Below are positions 11,906-24,762 of a stretch of 64,000 bases of DNA, piece after piece. The stretch's first letter is position 1; every line of letters starts with the position of its first letter. The position numbers and the translations under genes were made by a program. Origin of the DNA: Dromaius novaehollandiae (Eukaryota; Chordata; Aves; Casuariiformes; Dromaiidae). A model generated the notes under the pieces. That model was not told where the DNA came from. It did no database searches and saw only the letters and a list, made by a program, of their open reading frames with translations. The DNA lies in NCBI RefSeq assembly GCF_036370855.1, contig NC_088108.1, forward strand, positions 12,547,448-12,611,447. The letters are read 5' to 3'.

Positions 11906-14900
11906 CTTCTACCCAATTAGGTCAGAATTTGAGTTAGGACCTGTAAGAACTGCTGAATTCAGACAGTATTCAAATATTTACAGAAACAGCTTTACACTAT
12001 CCCTTCAAGATAACAGTATCTCCAAACAGAGATACCAAAACCAGTTGGATATTATGTTTGCTTTTATTGCTGTTGCCTTCTGCTACACAACAGATTAACA
12101 ACTTTTTTGCTGCAAATGTTAAAGATGTCATACTTGATGGAAATGCTTAAATGTCAACATCGCAGCAATTTCTCCCCCCACCCCAACCAGCGAATGCATA
12201 CGCTTGTTGTAGAGGGTGTTGACACAAACTGATTTTAGGCATCTATCTTACTCATCTTACCTAGGCAGTGGAGAGAGCTGGGCCCATAGCCTAGATCCTC
12301 TGAATTATCCTTGGCTCTAGTTCAACTTCTCCTATAGCTGGTAGAGGGACTTTGACTCTTAAGTGCCAAAATTAAAAGCCTAAAGCTAGCCCTTGCCTCC
12401 CCATGGCTTGCCTTGTAATTCTGCTGGACTTTACTGAATCGTTTAATAAACTATTTCTGGATGTCAGTGCTTTTTTCAGATGCACATATTAAGTTGGAGC
12501 TTTAAGTTCACTCAGCAAGCAAGGTCTGAATCACTTCATACTCCAGGGATCCCCAAAAGAAAGTTTTTGGCTCAAGAATATACTGAGAATGGGCAGTCTT
12601 CGTCCATTAGTCATTGTGTGCTCATATTTATGTCTGGTGTCTCTCTCCTTGTTGCCTACTGTATGTCTGCTGTCCTACCTTGTGGATACTCTGTTCCCAT
12701 TCTTTGACATATGCTGGTGGTTTCTGATTTCTTCCTGTTCTGTGAGCAATTTCTTTTAAGCCGTGACAGTCTCAATATACTCAGCATTTTTAGTTTTATC
12801 AGTTCATGTGGATGAGCAATTTCTAAGGCACTAGTAAACTCTTTTTTTTTGTAGTAGTAGTAGTAGTCTTCCACATGCATTGAATAGCAATCAAAAGAGG
12901 GCTTACCTCCACTTATCAAAGTTAAATTTATGGAAGCAATTCCCATTCCTAGGAGAAATAAAACTACTGGTGCTTTGAGTTAACTGCTTGATTCTAAGGG
13001 TAAAATCCTAGTTTGTTGATGTAAAAGCTAGGTTGTAGCTTTTTTTATGTTTCATAAATTGCTGTTTTGCTCTAAGTTTCATAATAATTCTTATTAATAA
13101 TAATAATAAAGTAGTAAATAAAGTTACAGTCCTGATGTTACTGCTTAGTAAATGTAAAGGCAAAGTTACAGAAGAAAAACAGTATTTCTTGAAAGAATGG
13201 TTACAACCGCTGAACAAGAACCCTTTTGAATGCATGTGCCTGTGTGGGTCCTTTGTCCCATGGACGCAGTAGTTTGTAAGGCAAATATCTGCACTGTTTT
13301 ATAAAAACAGTTTTACATTTTTATTCTACGTTCTGTAACACCCATAATCCAATACAATCCAAGTTTCTCCTCTGCCTTAGGGACCTTTTGAAAGCTAGAC
13401 TATCTTGAAATTTGTTTTTTCTGAGCTTTTTGACTACTGTGACAAAATTGTAGCCTTTGGTAGCAACCACCATTTTGTAAGGATTTTTCAAATAGCAAAA
13501 AAAGAATATTCTTTGCCCTGAAGAATTGTGTCTCAAAGGTAGGAAAATAGAATAGATTGTTTCTGGTTCTGGAGTTATTTGGAGGCCTCTATACTGTACT
13601 GCAATTTGTGTGGTAGATAAGCCCTTTTGAGTAGAGGTATGTAGAGGTATGTTGTGTTTTATATCTATTCTGTCTTGTCTGTTCTGTGCCGCATAGTGAG
13701 GCTAATTGGAATTGCTGTCGTTCATGGTAGTAAGCGTTTACGATATGAAAATGTATGGCACCAAAAAGGAGAATGCATTTTTTCCCAAGGAAAAGGAGAG
13801 GGAAAGTCTAGAGTAGAGTCTGAATTGTTCTTTGCTGTATACGGTCTTTGGAAGAGAGGAGTGTGGTTGAGAGTCTTACAGGAATTGATTTGTAATTTCT
13901 TCATTCTGTTCTCTCAGATCTCTGCATAGGTGACAATTGCAAAAGGAGGGAGACACATGTTAAGAAGTCCTGCAATTGAATAAAAATTCATCAGAGAGCT
14001 TCTCTAGTTAGCTTAGCTTGGCTTAGTTTATCAAAACTGAGGATTCTTCCCTCCTTGGACAGCATTGCAAAATAAGGTGGTAAAATGGTATGGCACTTTG
14101 GATAATACCGAAAGGCAAGTTTCTGTGATTTAGTCCCTCTTTGTAAGCACAATTGCTTCTGAATGGAGCTTGTCCTTTGGACATCTAAATAAGTTTAATC
14201 TGAAACCCAAATAAAAGTACTTGTTTTGAAGTTAGAGGCCGCAGAAGTGCACTTGTAGTCATTTTTGACCTGCAAATTACAGCTGTCAAAAGGCAGCACC
14301 TCTAAATGAGAGCTAAAAATCAAATCCTGTTTGATCATTGGAACACTCATTTTCTACTCGCTGTGTTAAGATAGTGAGAATTAAACATTAAATTTGTCTT
14401 CATGAGGCAATTGGCCAGAACTAGGGTACTGAACCTCACTAGGCCAGGTTTAAAATTGGAAGATCTAGTTTGAGGCAGGGGGAATGGACACAGACCTTAT
14501 CTTCTGTATGTGCTCCCCATCGATGTAAAATCAGTTGTGTCTCAGAGATGACAGCAAAATTGCTGAAGCTACTGTATGGTATTTGTAAACCAGAGAAGTC
14601 ACAAAATGTGTGTACTGAGATTAGTCTTTAGACTATGCCCTTTTTCTGAAAAGAGATGGATTTACAGGAGGTACAATAGAGATTCAAATAGAAATGTTCA
14701 AATTCCATGAATCGAATGACTGAGACTTACTTACTTTTTTTTTTTCCTGACAATTCTCTGCGTCTGGCTTCCAAGCTTCTGAGCCACTAAGGGGTGCTTG
14801 GGGGTGCTATATTTCAAGCTTTTTGGTGAAAATGAAAGCCAGACCCTGCTTTAAGAAAAGGAAAGCGAAAGGTGAGCATCTTTCATGGGTCCTTGGTTCC

Positions 14901-15480
14901 CGGTGGTGGGTCTTTTTAAGAAAAATAGCAAATAGCACAGTATCTGTCATAGCACAGGCTCATATTGCACAGTTTGACCCTGAAATAATAGTTGAAGCTA
15001 ACAAGGAGGAGGCCGGTACTGCTGCGTGGCACAGAAGGGTGTCCTGCAGCGGCACCGGCACCTGGAAGCTGTGTTTTGGGAGTGGCTGTGCTAATTAGTA
15101 CCTCACTGCTGTATTTACCCTGCGGCTGGTTTCAGGGCTTGCTTGTTTGGAGCTGGCTCAAGCACCTCTGCACCACTCTGCGCTGCAGATGTGCTCAGAT
15201 AACTGCGGATCCTAAGTGAAAGGTGGAGATAAGCAAAGCAGCATTCGGAGAGTGGCGCACACGCACAGTGTTTGTTTTGTGGATTGGTACAGGGAAGGTC
15301 AGTTTTGGACGATCTGTTTCTTCCTACTTCTGCTTTTGCTCCCTCTGCATCTATTAAGCAATTTTATACCTTCTCTGCCTTAACCTTTTGAAAACTGGAG
15401 CTTTTGAGTTACATCACCAAGCAGCACAATTTTTCTTGCTGCATCTTATTAAAGAATACTAATAATATTCCAAATTTCAG
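11906..15480. other. Gene-free stretch with short simple repeats
   Basis: No supported gene. Simple repeats are T9 then a (TAG)n tract at 12842-12867, (TAA)n at 13095-13110 and T11 at 14735-14745. A plus frame at 14823-15098 and a minus frame at 13321-13536 are open but without good splice pairs. From about 15000 the GC content and CpG count rise modestly up to about 15260. Confidence 0.4.
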
Positions 15481-15625
15481 GCATCCAATTGGCCAGAAAT
15501 GCCTGGAAAGGGGAGATGTGTTACCTCGTTGCTGCCTAATATTCTAGTTTGCATCTGGATTGGCTCAATTAGTCTGGAGATAAAACTGTGTTAATGAGAT
15601 GGGCTTGCGCAGAGAGAAAGCCCTG
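15481..15625. promoter_or_regulatory. Possible conserved non-coding element
   Basis: This segment is not simple sequence and holds closely packed motif-like words: CAATTGG, GCCTGGAAAGGGGAGATG, TTTGCATCTGGATTGGCTC, CAATTAG and TTAATGAGATGG. The mix of a CCAAT-type ATTGG, TAAT cores and an AGATAAAA word is typical of vertebrate distal enhancers. No open frame spans it. This is an impression from composition and motif density only. Conservation could not be tested here. Confidence 0.25.
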
Positions 15626-15695
15626 TGGATGAAGATACTGAGTTTTAAATAGGTTAGAGGCTTCATTTGCTTTTGTTCTTGGAGAACCTTTCTTC

Positions 15696-15710
15696 TTTTT
15701 TTTTTTTTTT
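15696..15710 (+). repeat. T15 homopolymer
   Basis: An uninterrupted run of 15 T is preceded by a pyrimidine-rich stretch. No AG with a downstream open exon follows closely, so it is treated as a simple repeat rather than a splice tract. Confidence 0.75.
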
Positions 15711-16202
15711 CTGGGTTTGGGTTGGTGTATTCTGTAAAAATATAACAGTGTTTCTGAAGCTATAGAAGGAATACAGAAGTCTAACTCTATGGTTTATCGT
15801 TTAAAAATTCTGTAGTGATTGCAAATCACTTATGTGAGATTTTAATGCACTACTTTATGCTATTGTTATTTTGTTGCTCCATTGTCTTCGTTCCCCACTT
15901 TAGAGCACACTTAGGCTCTGCACCCTGCCCCTTCTCTTCCTACTGTAAACACTGTCTTTTTTTGGGAAATATCAATACCTGTTTTTTTGCCTGCAGGTCA
16001 GTCAGAGCTGAAGGGGCTGAAGTTCTGTTTTTTGTTACAGACTCTCCTAATCTTCGCATTCTCTGTTATCTTTAACTCTTTCCCATCTCCCACCAGCCCC
16101 CAGCAGATCTCTGATTTTTTTGTAAGGAATTTTCCTTGCTTTTCACAGCTGTAGTCGTTTCCCTTTTGTCTGTGAAGTTCACGGTCATCCTCTCTTTCTG
16201 CT

Positions 16203-16670
16203 CGTATCAAAGTTGCAGTGAAGGCTCTGCAACGTGCCCACGTCTTACCCGTCCACGTAAACGCCGCCTCTGCCAGGCAGAGGATAAACCCACACTGGTT
16301 TCACAGCCCGGCAGTCACCTCCCTTTCGAACGTGACGTTCACATTGCAAAGGTGAACGTGTGTAAGCAGCAAAGGCAGGCTGTGCGGACCAGCGCGGAGG
16401 AAAAACAAGGCGTCAGTGTGGCGCTTCTGCAGAAGCTACCTTCAGCTGGTGTCGGAATAACGATGAGGACGAGCAAACAGAACAGTCGCCGCCTCAGTCC
16501 CGCGTGTCTCCCTCCGGTGCTGCGGTGGTTAGGTTTGCACGCAGCGCTCCGCCGAGCCGCGGCGTGTTACCACACAGCGGTGGAAGATGCGGAGGAGACG
16601 GCGTGGAGCTGAGCAGCGAGAACCGACGGTGCTTTGCTTAACCCCCTGGGCGTGGCTCCTCCAGACGATC
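16203..16670. promoter_or_regulatory. CpG-island-like segment, candidate promoter
   Basis: By hand count there are about 42 CpG dinucleotides in roughly 465 bases, with G+C near 57%. The observed/expected CpG ratio is close to 1, while the flanks are CpG-poor and T-rich. That meets the usual CpG-island criteria. Inside are a CRE-like TGACGTTCAC at 16334-16342 and a KLF/Sp-type GGGCGTGGC at 16648-16656. There is also a C/EBP-like TTGCGCAA just beyond, near 16681. A 158-codon frame covers 16136-16612 but begins in pyrimidine-rich sequence without a clear ATG context. It is most simply explained by the low stop-codon density of GC-rich DNA. In vertebrates such an isolated island usually marks a promoter of a gene or non-coding RNA. 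Which strand it would serve is unclear. Confidence 0.5.
16335..16359. repeat. Perfect 8-bp inverted repeat, 9-base spacer
   Basis: ACGTTCAC at 16335-16342 and its exact complement GTGAACGT at 16352-16359 flank the spacer ATTGCAAAG. The left arm is part of a CRE-like TGACGTTC word. The arrangement could be a paired factor-binding site or could form a small hairpin. It lies within the CpG-rich segment. Confidence 0.75.
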
Positions 16671-18405
16671 CAAAAGCTGTTTGCGCAAAACTTCTTGAAA
16701 AGGCTCGCATTCGTTTTGTACAACTCCGAGCAGAGTCCTATGTGATGGTGAAAGAGTTATGAAAAGGCCTTTACCATGGTAGGGTTGGTGTGTTGTCTGT
16801 GTAGTCTCTGTTACCTCCATCACCTTTGATCCAGGAGGGAAAATTTTGTTGTGAAATTCCTTTTGATATCAGAAGGAAGTTAGCATGATTATTGGCAATA
16901 GGGTGGGGTAAAATATATATATATATTTTTCTGTGTTGTATCTTGCTTGCGTTAGTAATAGTTGCCAGGGAAACCAGCAGAACTCCAAATTCTTCTGCTG
17001 GAAAGAAGGCTACGGTTATAAACAAGGTTGTTTAAAACTGCCTGCAGCTTATGGAAGCCCTAATGGGAGCCTGCCGTGGGCTCTCACCGTGGGCCCGGTG
17101 GCCTTCTGCAGGCTCAGTTGTGATGAGATATAAAGTGTTCATCCTGTTCAGTATAAACTTTTTACAGTAAGCAAGGCAATGCAGATTATTCTGGCTTAGC
17201 TCAAGAGAAATCATGGGGTACCAAGATGGGGTTCGCTGCTCTGGGCTGCCCCATCGCTCTGGAGGCCTCTGTTATAATCTGGGATCTCTCTGCTCTGCTT
17301 CCTCAGGAGAAGCTGGAGGCCTCCCTGTAGTTTTACTAACCTTTCCATTTGCTAGCAAAGTAAATTGTAACCGTCTATTTACATAAGGCGTAACCATTTC
17401 CTAACAGTTTAAGCTTGGCTAACTGTTTGTTTGCCTCTCAACAGCAAGTGTGCTCTTTTTTATGTTTTATAGAATGTCCCCCGCGTCAGGCACAAATATG
17501 AACCTTTACGCATGCATCTTCAACTTTTTGGGAAAAATTGCCAAAGTTTATGCATAAATCTTTTTAAGGAACAGATGCTTTTGAACTTTCTCTCACACAC
17601 TGAATTGTTCAGAACTGACATTTATTACCTAACTGACTTCAGCTAAAGTCTATGAGGGAAATTGATTTAGGATGAAAATAGGTAATAGTAGCTTGATTAG
17701 AATCATTTTCAGCTTCAAAGAACCCTCATGTCCTTCTGCATTAAATAATGATCACAAAATCAATTTTTGTATCTCTCAGATTCCCTTTTTGCCTTTTCTG
17801 AAGGTGACAGCCTTTGGAAAGGACACATTCTCCGTGGTGTTTTATTGCTTTGAATAGCACTTCTTTCCTTATTTGCTTCAATTTGTTAGTCCCAAGCCCT
17901 AATACTTTCAAGCTGTTGAGACAAGCAAAGGCAATTAACATCTATGAACGCTTCTTATAAAAAAAGGCATGGACCATATACAAATTTGCGTCCTCTAAGC
18001 AAGCCTTTTCAGGCTGTCCCCAATCCCACTTACTTAACCTTTATGACATACTCTTGGATTTGGCTTTTGTCTTTTTTAGCGCTACAGAGGACAAGGGTGA
18101 TGCTCAGAGAAGCAGCTTGTGTGTGACTGTGCTCATTCAGCTGAGATGTGACTCAGGTGTGTGCAGATGTGTCTGGCTAGTCCAAGCTGTTTCTCCCAGG
18201 GGTGGTTAACAGCAAAGCCTGATATTTGGGAAGATGAGAGCTCACGTTGAACTCCATGCCCTTCAGCCTCTGAGGTAGCTGTAGTGTTGGCACAGTCTGT
18301 GTGCAGCATTTGCACGTCTGGGCGTACGGAGATCAAATGAACTACAAACAGGTGTCAGTGGGTTTTACTAGTTTGAATAAAATGGGAGCGTTTGAAATGT
18401 GTGCA
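16671..18405. other. Gene-free stretch, possible 3' flank
   Basis: No supported gene. A (TA)n run lies at about 16913-16926. If the minus-strand exon model is right, this region is downstream of the gene's 3' end and upstream of the CpG-rich segment. No recognisable transposable element is seen. Confidence 0.35.
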
Positions 18406-18411
18406 TTTATT
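18406..18411 (-). terminator. Possible poly(A) signal AATAAA (minus strand)
   Basis: On the minus strand AATAAA occurs about 565 bases after the stop codon of the candidate last coding exon at 18977. A variant ATTAAA lies nearer, at about 18795-18800. Either could end a minus-strand transcript. Such hexamers are common by chance in AT-rich DNA, so this depends wholly on the exon model. Confidence 0.15.
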
Positions 18412-18976
18412 TGGGCAATAACAGCATAAGTTTTTAACTGTATTTCCCTCTGTGCCACTCATCAGTGTTGTATCTCAGTACTTCCCCCCCAGGGAACATC
18501 TTCATAAGGCAGGTAGGTGTCGTTACCTACTTACTACAGAATAGTGAAAAGTAGTTAGAGAAGATTTTCATGTGGCCACAAAGATGGGGAAGAGCCGCAG
18601 TTATCTGGTTCCCAGGTGTCTGTATTTGGCTTCTGACCATCAGTGAAGCAGCAGGAATTTTCAGAGGAGAATCATGGCTGATTTCAGAGGAGAAACTTTT
18701 CACAAAGTTCCAAAAGCAAACCATTATGTCACATGAAGTTCAAGTACAGACTTTGTGGAGCATAAAACTCCTTTGTCTGGATTTTTTGATGCTTTAATTT
18801 TCAGCTCTTTAACATTTAAAGAATTCTACACTGAAGCTTTTGCCATCATGTGTTTTGATTCTCAATGGCATGTCCCTGTGAATGAACTAGTGCAATTTTT
18901 TCTCCTATTTTCCACATGCATTTGGTTGTGCAGGTAGATTACAGACTATAAGTTACTGATTGCGATTAGGTGATAT

Positions 18977-19203
18977 TTAAGTCTCAATATTGTTCTCATC
19001 AATCAGTTTTCTCTTCAGTATCAGATGGTCACATACATAATCATTTTCTTTTGCATTGTTCTGCAGTGATTCTTTGATTATAAATGCCCCAGGAGTAAGG
19101 TGTTGTATTAGGGAAGGACAGTTCACTTTAAGGACTGAAATTCTTTTTCTCTCTGTGGTTTGATTTTTGAATGTCACACTGTTTTCTTTGTCCATAGTTA
19201 TGG
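18977..19203 (-). other. Candidate last coding exon, unidentified protein
   Basis: Reading the minus strand from a moderate acceptor (AATTCTTACCTAG), two bases complete a split codon. The frame then stays open for 74 codons to a TAA at 18977-18979. The encoded peptide is rich in K, E, N, Q and L (about a third K+E+Q+L), well above what random AT-rich sequence would give, with stretches such as MDKENSV and ENDYVCDHLILKRKL. Its entry phase matches the exit phase of the candidate exon at 24763-24867. I do not recognise the protein and see no known domain. An internal GTATGT could instead act as a donor. Splicing and coding are inferred, not shown. Confidence 0.3.
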
Positions 19204-22200
19204 CTAGGTAAGAATTACTGTGATAGTCTATTAACTAAAATATGTGTTCATTACTCTGTTAATTGATCATGAAATGCAGTCCCAAGCATAATCCTTACCG
19301 GAAATTTAGTAACTGTAATCTGCAAAAAAAATACTCTGGCCTAGTTTTGGACCTTGTCTCTCAACATAACTGTCAAAATAACAGATATTTGGCTGGCAAG
19401 CAGTTCTAAATATTATAACAGCTATCTGGTGGAGAACTAGGACCAAGTTTTTCCCAATGTTTAAAAAGCAAAAAGTTAAGAGGAAAACTTAATTGGAAAG
19501 GTAAGCATAGGGAGTGTGGGAGTGTGAAGAAAGTCACTGTTACTGTCTTGTTAGTCTTGTCCGTGAAAGTGAATGTGTTGCCCTGATTTCAACAGGAGGA
19601 GAAAACCTGGTCTGCTGTGGCAGATTTCTCTGTAGACCTTGACACTACATCTCCCCAGTTTCCTTGATGTATTGACATTGCTCAGAATGATCTGTGGGTA
19701 GGAGCTTTTCTCTGTCCATTGATTAAATTGGGAATCTAGGCTCCCGACCTATGGTACTGGCATCTAGGCAATGTGAATACCTTTTTCTCTTATGCTCCTG
19801 ATCCCTTTGCCCCAGTTCCTCATTTATATTTGTTTGTGGCTATTAATGCATTTGCTCTTTAAAATATGTTATTTAGAGGGCAGGAGAGAGAGGGGCGAGA
19901 GCTCAGGATGATTGCAAGGAAAGATGGATCAGCATAAAGTGTTTGCAGTATCCCGGAGAACAAATTGACTGAAGTCTGAGAGCGGGCCAGGCCCATCACT
20001 GACATGATATAGGAAGGTAAAAGGAGTGAGGGCAGTGAGATTTAGAGTGCTTTTATTCTGAACATAGGAAGAATGTGAGACATTGCAGCTACACTGTGAT
20101 AAAATTTCCTTTCAGAGTGACTTAAATCACATGCGAGACAGCAAATTCTGCACAGCAGTGGGACAGAACACTGGCTTTCACTTCTAGCTTGCTGGGCAAA
20201 GAAATGAAAAGATGTTTTCCTGTTGTTGTTCCTGAAGGTCGACATGGTCATGTTAGCATCCTCTTATGTGAGAATGTGTGAATATAGTGTCTGGTTTTGG
20301 TTACTTCCTTCTTTTCTGCGATGTAATTGAAAAAGGTAAGAAAATCTCAATGATGGAAAATAACAGTAGAAATCCAGAGTTTACAAAAAATCAGGACGTT
20401 TACAAAAAAATAGGATTCTTTTAAAAAGTATAGATGTTACTAGTTGTAAGTGGAACCCTTGATCTTATCAGTATCCTGGAGCTAGAAAATAGAATAGAAG
20501 AATGGATGGAAATCATGATATCTGAACCACTGTATCACATATTAGGATCATCTACAGTCAGTATAGGTCTAGTTTATGTTGGAATGACAACAGTTTAAAC
20601 ATGAACTATAATAGAGCAAGAGATTTTGTATTAGATATTATATAATAGATATTATCTGACATATAGACTGATTTATAGTCTAATTTTAATACTTATTTTG
20701 AACCCCATTGTGATTATCTGTATATAGAAGACAGTTGTTACTCCAAAATAAAATGGAAAAAGAGAAAAACCTAAGCCACATAAACTGATGCCCTGAACAT
20801 GTGTTTATCATATGTAATTATTGCTATAGCCCATAGTCTCCCTCATGTCAATCTTCGTTTTGCCCTGTGTTTGGTGTTGTAAAAAGTACAAACTTTAGCT
20901 GGACTCCTTTCATGAGTTGAGAATGTTTCTGTTAGTAAAGATTTTCTGAATAGAACTCTTAGTTTTTAAATTTCTTGTGTCAGATGTGTTTTCTCTCTCT
21001 TTGTCAAGTGTTGTGCTGAATAAATTAATAACATGATAACAGCACACTATATATTTAAATGTCAGGACCATGTGTTTTCTAAGTGAGTGGGACAGCACGT
21101 TTTTCATCAAATTTTATACCTTTAATAGTTGGACACTTGTTTGTAATCTGCAGCAGATTTCAAAGCAAAAATAAAACTGGAAACAAACAACAGAGAGAAC
21201 TTGTTTTGAATTAGCAATTATTCTGTATCATGGCCATAGTGGAACAATCTGGTAATCAGCAGAAGTGGGCTTCTTGTTCTACCAATATATCAGTATGCAA
21301 TAAGATGAATTCTAAGTCTGTCTTCTTGAGTGCTATATTGTTTGCATTTTTTTTCAGTTTTGTCAGGTGATGTTTGTAGATCTGTGGAAATGTAACTGAA
21401 AATTCCTTGCCCGGTTGGCAAGGCTACCTGCTCGTGAAGGATTGACACCTTCCGTTTGTTCCCTAGCTGTCATATGCAGTATTCGGTTGGACACTACAAA
21501 ACAAAGTAGAAGAAATATAGATTTGAACACTAGTACGTAAATGACAACCCTCATATTGCAAAATGATAATGTGTCCCTTTAAGTATAAAGCTTTGATCCC
21601 AACCATTTCATAATTTTGATTATGCAAATCTGGGCAGTTTGTCATCTAAAATGACTTGCATCCAGCTGTTCCCCACCTGGAGACCTGGTGACTAATCAGC
21701 ACATTGGGCTGCCTGTGGACGAGTGTGCCTTCCCCTCCCTCAGGAGTCGGGGTATCCACCTTTCTGCGGGGTCCTTATTGCAGGTACCATATTGTGGTGC
21801 AATATGTCGCAAACACAATGTGACATATCAGATTACTCAAGAGTTTTGTTACCTGCAGGTTATAGTTTTGTCAGGTCTGTAATTCTGAAGCACGGGAGAA
21901 AGGCAGGGGCTTACGGGTTTGGAGGAATTTTCATGCCTGTTTTAACATGAAGAGAGTCACAGTCATGTACCCACTAACTTTTTTCAGCTGCACGTGTAAT
22001 CTGCTGCTCAGACATACGGTAACCATGACCATACATTGAAGATATGTTGTCACTGCCCTGCTGCCATGCTCTTCCCTGGACATCCCCCACTGGCCACTGG
22101 CACAGTGGTTTGGCTCTTTGGTCTGGATGACTGATCTTATTGTAACACCAAGATTACTTTAATCTCATGCATATTTCAACCTCACGTCTGTTTAATTCTG

Positions 22201-24558
22201 TTGCCCATGCTGTGACCTTTCATGATGACCAGATATGCCAGACTTGATTCTTCTCAAGAGGTCCGTTTCCATCTCTTTTTCCATGTATGGACTGATGCAT
22301 AGTTCGCTTCATCTTTCTGCTAAGGGCTGCTCAGGGTTTGCTCCTAGAGGACCCTCGGGGGAGCTGACCAGGCCAATCTAGCATGCAGTCTTCTGCTCAG
22401 ACCTTGTGTCTTTCCAGTTTTGATAAACTCTAGGGTTTAGCAGGTACTTACCTTAGTTTAATTGCCACTGACTACTGAGAAGGAGCAGAATTAAAATCTT
22501 TTACCTTCTGGTAACCCCCTAGACTGGGGTCAAATACCGTGGCTTTTTTTTTAAAGGAAAAAAAGTGAAATTTCAGTACTTCAGGTACCACAATCATTCT
22601 TGCTGGCAAACTCCTGAACTTATTTGTCTGACTCTTCCCTAAAAAGGTGATCTTTAACTGATTTACTAGAAACTCTCAGAAGTTAAAGATCATGATGCGG
22701 TATTTGTGGCATGACGGCAAATGGAAGAAATTATTCTCCTTTTCTGATGATGTATTTCTTAATAATGTTACATTCTTACTTATAAGCTAGAAAGCCAGGC
22801 TCTCTGTAAGGAGACCATGCTTCCTCTCATGATGTTGTCTATTCTGCCACTAGCAGTTCTCAGAATGCAGTACAGTCGTGTTTGTCAGTATTATAATTAT
22901 AGAGACTGCATTAGAGTTTGTATTTTATCTCCTTGCAATATAGGGATATTTTTCCTGAATTAATGTCCAGCAAAGAAAGAATCACGTCCTTTGTTGTAAG
23001 CTGATAGATCTTTAGCTTCTTTATTCACAGCCAGGCAATACTTGATTCTTTTATATTTTTTGTGACCTATAGTAATTAGTCTTCTCAATAGTTAGATTTG
23101 ATCAGTCCCTGAGTACACAGTTTTACACAAATATTTGATCCTTGGAACTTTGCCAGTACTGTCAGACTTAAAGATTACTTGAATGTTCCTTGTACATAAT
23201 GTATGCCAAATTGTTCTTCTCATTGAATACTTATAGAACTATTTCTGCTATTCCCACAGCACCACTGAGTCACTTCTTACTGGATTTCTCACTGCTTTGA
23301 ATATTCATGAAAGTTTATGAAATATGACAACGCTTCTTCTAGAGGTGTTTCTTCCAGTGTATTATCCATACAGTTTTACTTTCTTATGGATTGTTGCAGT
23401 GTTACTTTCTTCATCTCATTTCTGGTTGGATGATTCTTCAGAAGAACACAAAATTGAAAAGTCACGATCACTGTCAAGTCCAGTCTTTTGCTAGCACAGA
23501 TGACTAATATATAATCCTTTCCCCAATTTAGCAAACCTCAAATTAAACTCCTTAGATGTCTTTATTTGATACTGCTGTTGGAAAAGTTTTTCAAAATGTC
23601 ATTATTCTGACAGAAGAATTTCCAAGCTAATTTTTTTCATGGCCAGTTCATGGCACCTATTTGTTCTGTGATATTTTTACTCCACTCCTTTTTAACTGCA
23701 GTATATTTCAATACTGTATCAGCTTAATAGATGTCTTAATAATCTTTGTTACAAGACCTGACAGTCTATATGCTCATTCTCTTGTTATTCTAGGATGGAG
23801 AATTGAATATCTGAACTCCATTAAAGATGTAATAACTTCCACCTCAGTATCCTAAGCTCCATTAGTTTCACCCTGCAGTTATCTTCTACATTGATGAGTC
23901 TGATGATGACCATCTAGGATGTTATGTCGTGTGTGTATTGGGAACTTGATACAGCACTGTACATAAAAGCTGTGATATACAAAAGTGCAGGAAGGAATGA
24001 GTACCATTTAGGGAAGCCACCTATACAACAGTTTTTCTGGTGTTGGATTAATTCAGCTCTGCCCAGGTTTTTTAGATAGAGTGCTGATACTTGTTAGGAG
24101 CACCTTACATTTTGAGTTGCTTGAACCAAGAGGAGAACAATTAAATCCAGGACTACTTTTGGCTATATTCATGTTTGATCCAAGGTCTCTAGAATGAGAA
24201 CTTGATCACTGTTACCCATTTCTTGATATCATATCATGTATGTGTATTTTCACATAAACAGAAATGTTTAACAAGGGTAAGGATAAAAGAGGAGATCTGA
24301 TTCAGGACTCCAAATTTATTATGCATTTTTTTCAGGAGTCTCTAAAACAAGTTTTTTTTTGGTTTGGTTTGATTTTTTTAAAACAGTTTTGTAAGTTCAT
24401 TATCTGGATGTTTTTTGCTCTTCTAGAAGCAATCTCATGACCTTGGATCTTTTCTGAATCCCCTCACTATAGGGTGAGGAGGAATGAGCAATAAAATACT
24501 GTTCAGTAGTGTCAGGTATAGTTATATTATTGCTCAGTGCTTATTGCTATTGTGAAGA
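19204..24558. other. Gene-free or intronic stretch
   Basis: No supported gene. A minus-strand frame at 20042-20251 has a good acceptor (CATTTCTTTGCCCAG) and contains an AATAAA. It could be an alternative last exon, but the frame after the acceptor is ambiguous. At 20630-20660 the unit TAGATATTAT is repeated. No transposable element is recognisable. Confidence 0.35.
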
Positions 24559-24735
24559 ATGATATTTAATGAGGATTTTTCCAATAAACACAAGGCATAT
24601 ACCTCTAGCATGCATTTCCTTGACAATGCAGAATCTGCAGAGACTCCTGCAGAAGAAGCCAAAACAGCAGAGGAACCTAAACCACTAACTTTCTTTGATT
24701 TATATGTTTCATTTTCCTCTGAGAGTTCAGAATAG
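24559..24735 (+). other. Small open frame with acidic, Ala/Glu/Thr-rich centre
   Basis: An ATG at 24559 opens a 58-codon frame ending in TAG at 24733-24735. The middle (about residues 24-41) is built from A, E, T, P and K, reading AESAETPAEEAKTAEEPKP. It is followed by LTFFDLY and a Ser/Glu end, SESSE. The low-complexity centre comes from repeats of GCAGA-like words in the DNA, which can arise without coding. The frame could be a small gene, an exon whose acceptor is the TGCAG near 24633, or chance. No family is recognised and no promoter is visible. Confidence 0.2.
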
Positions 24736-24762
24736 GTTCAGTGTCGACACTGTTTCTCTTAC

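Noticed and set aside
11593..11937. 114-codon plus-strand open frame
   Set aside because: Much of it is the MIR relic at 11783-11905, and it has no splice or promoter support.
16136..16612. 158-codon plus-strand open frame, the longest in the window
   Set aside because: It starts at a TTG rather than an ATG, lies in GC-rich sequence where stops are rare, and its peptide shows no recognisable domain. The segment is better read as a CpG island.
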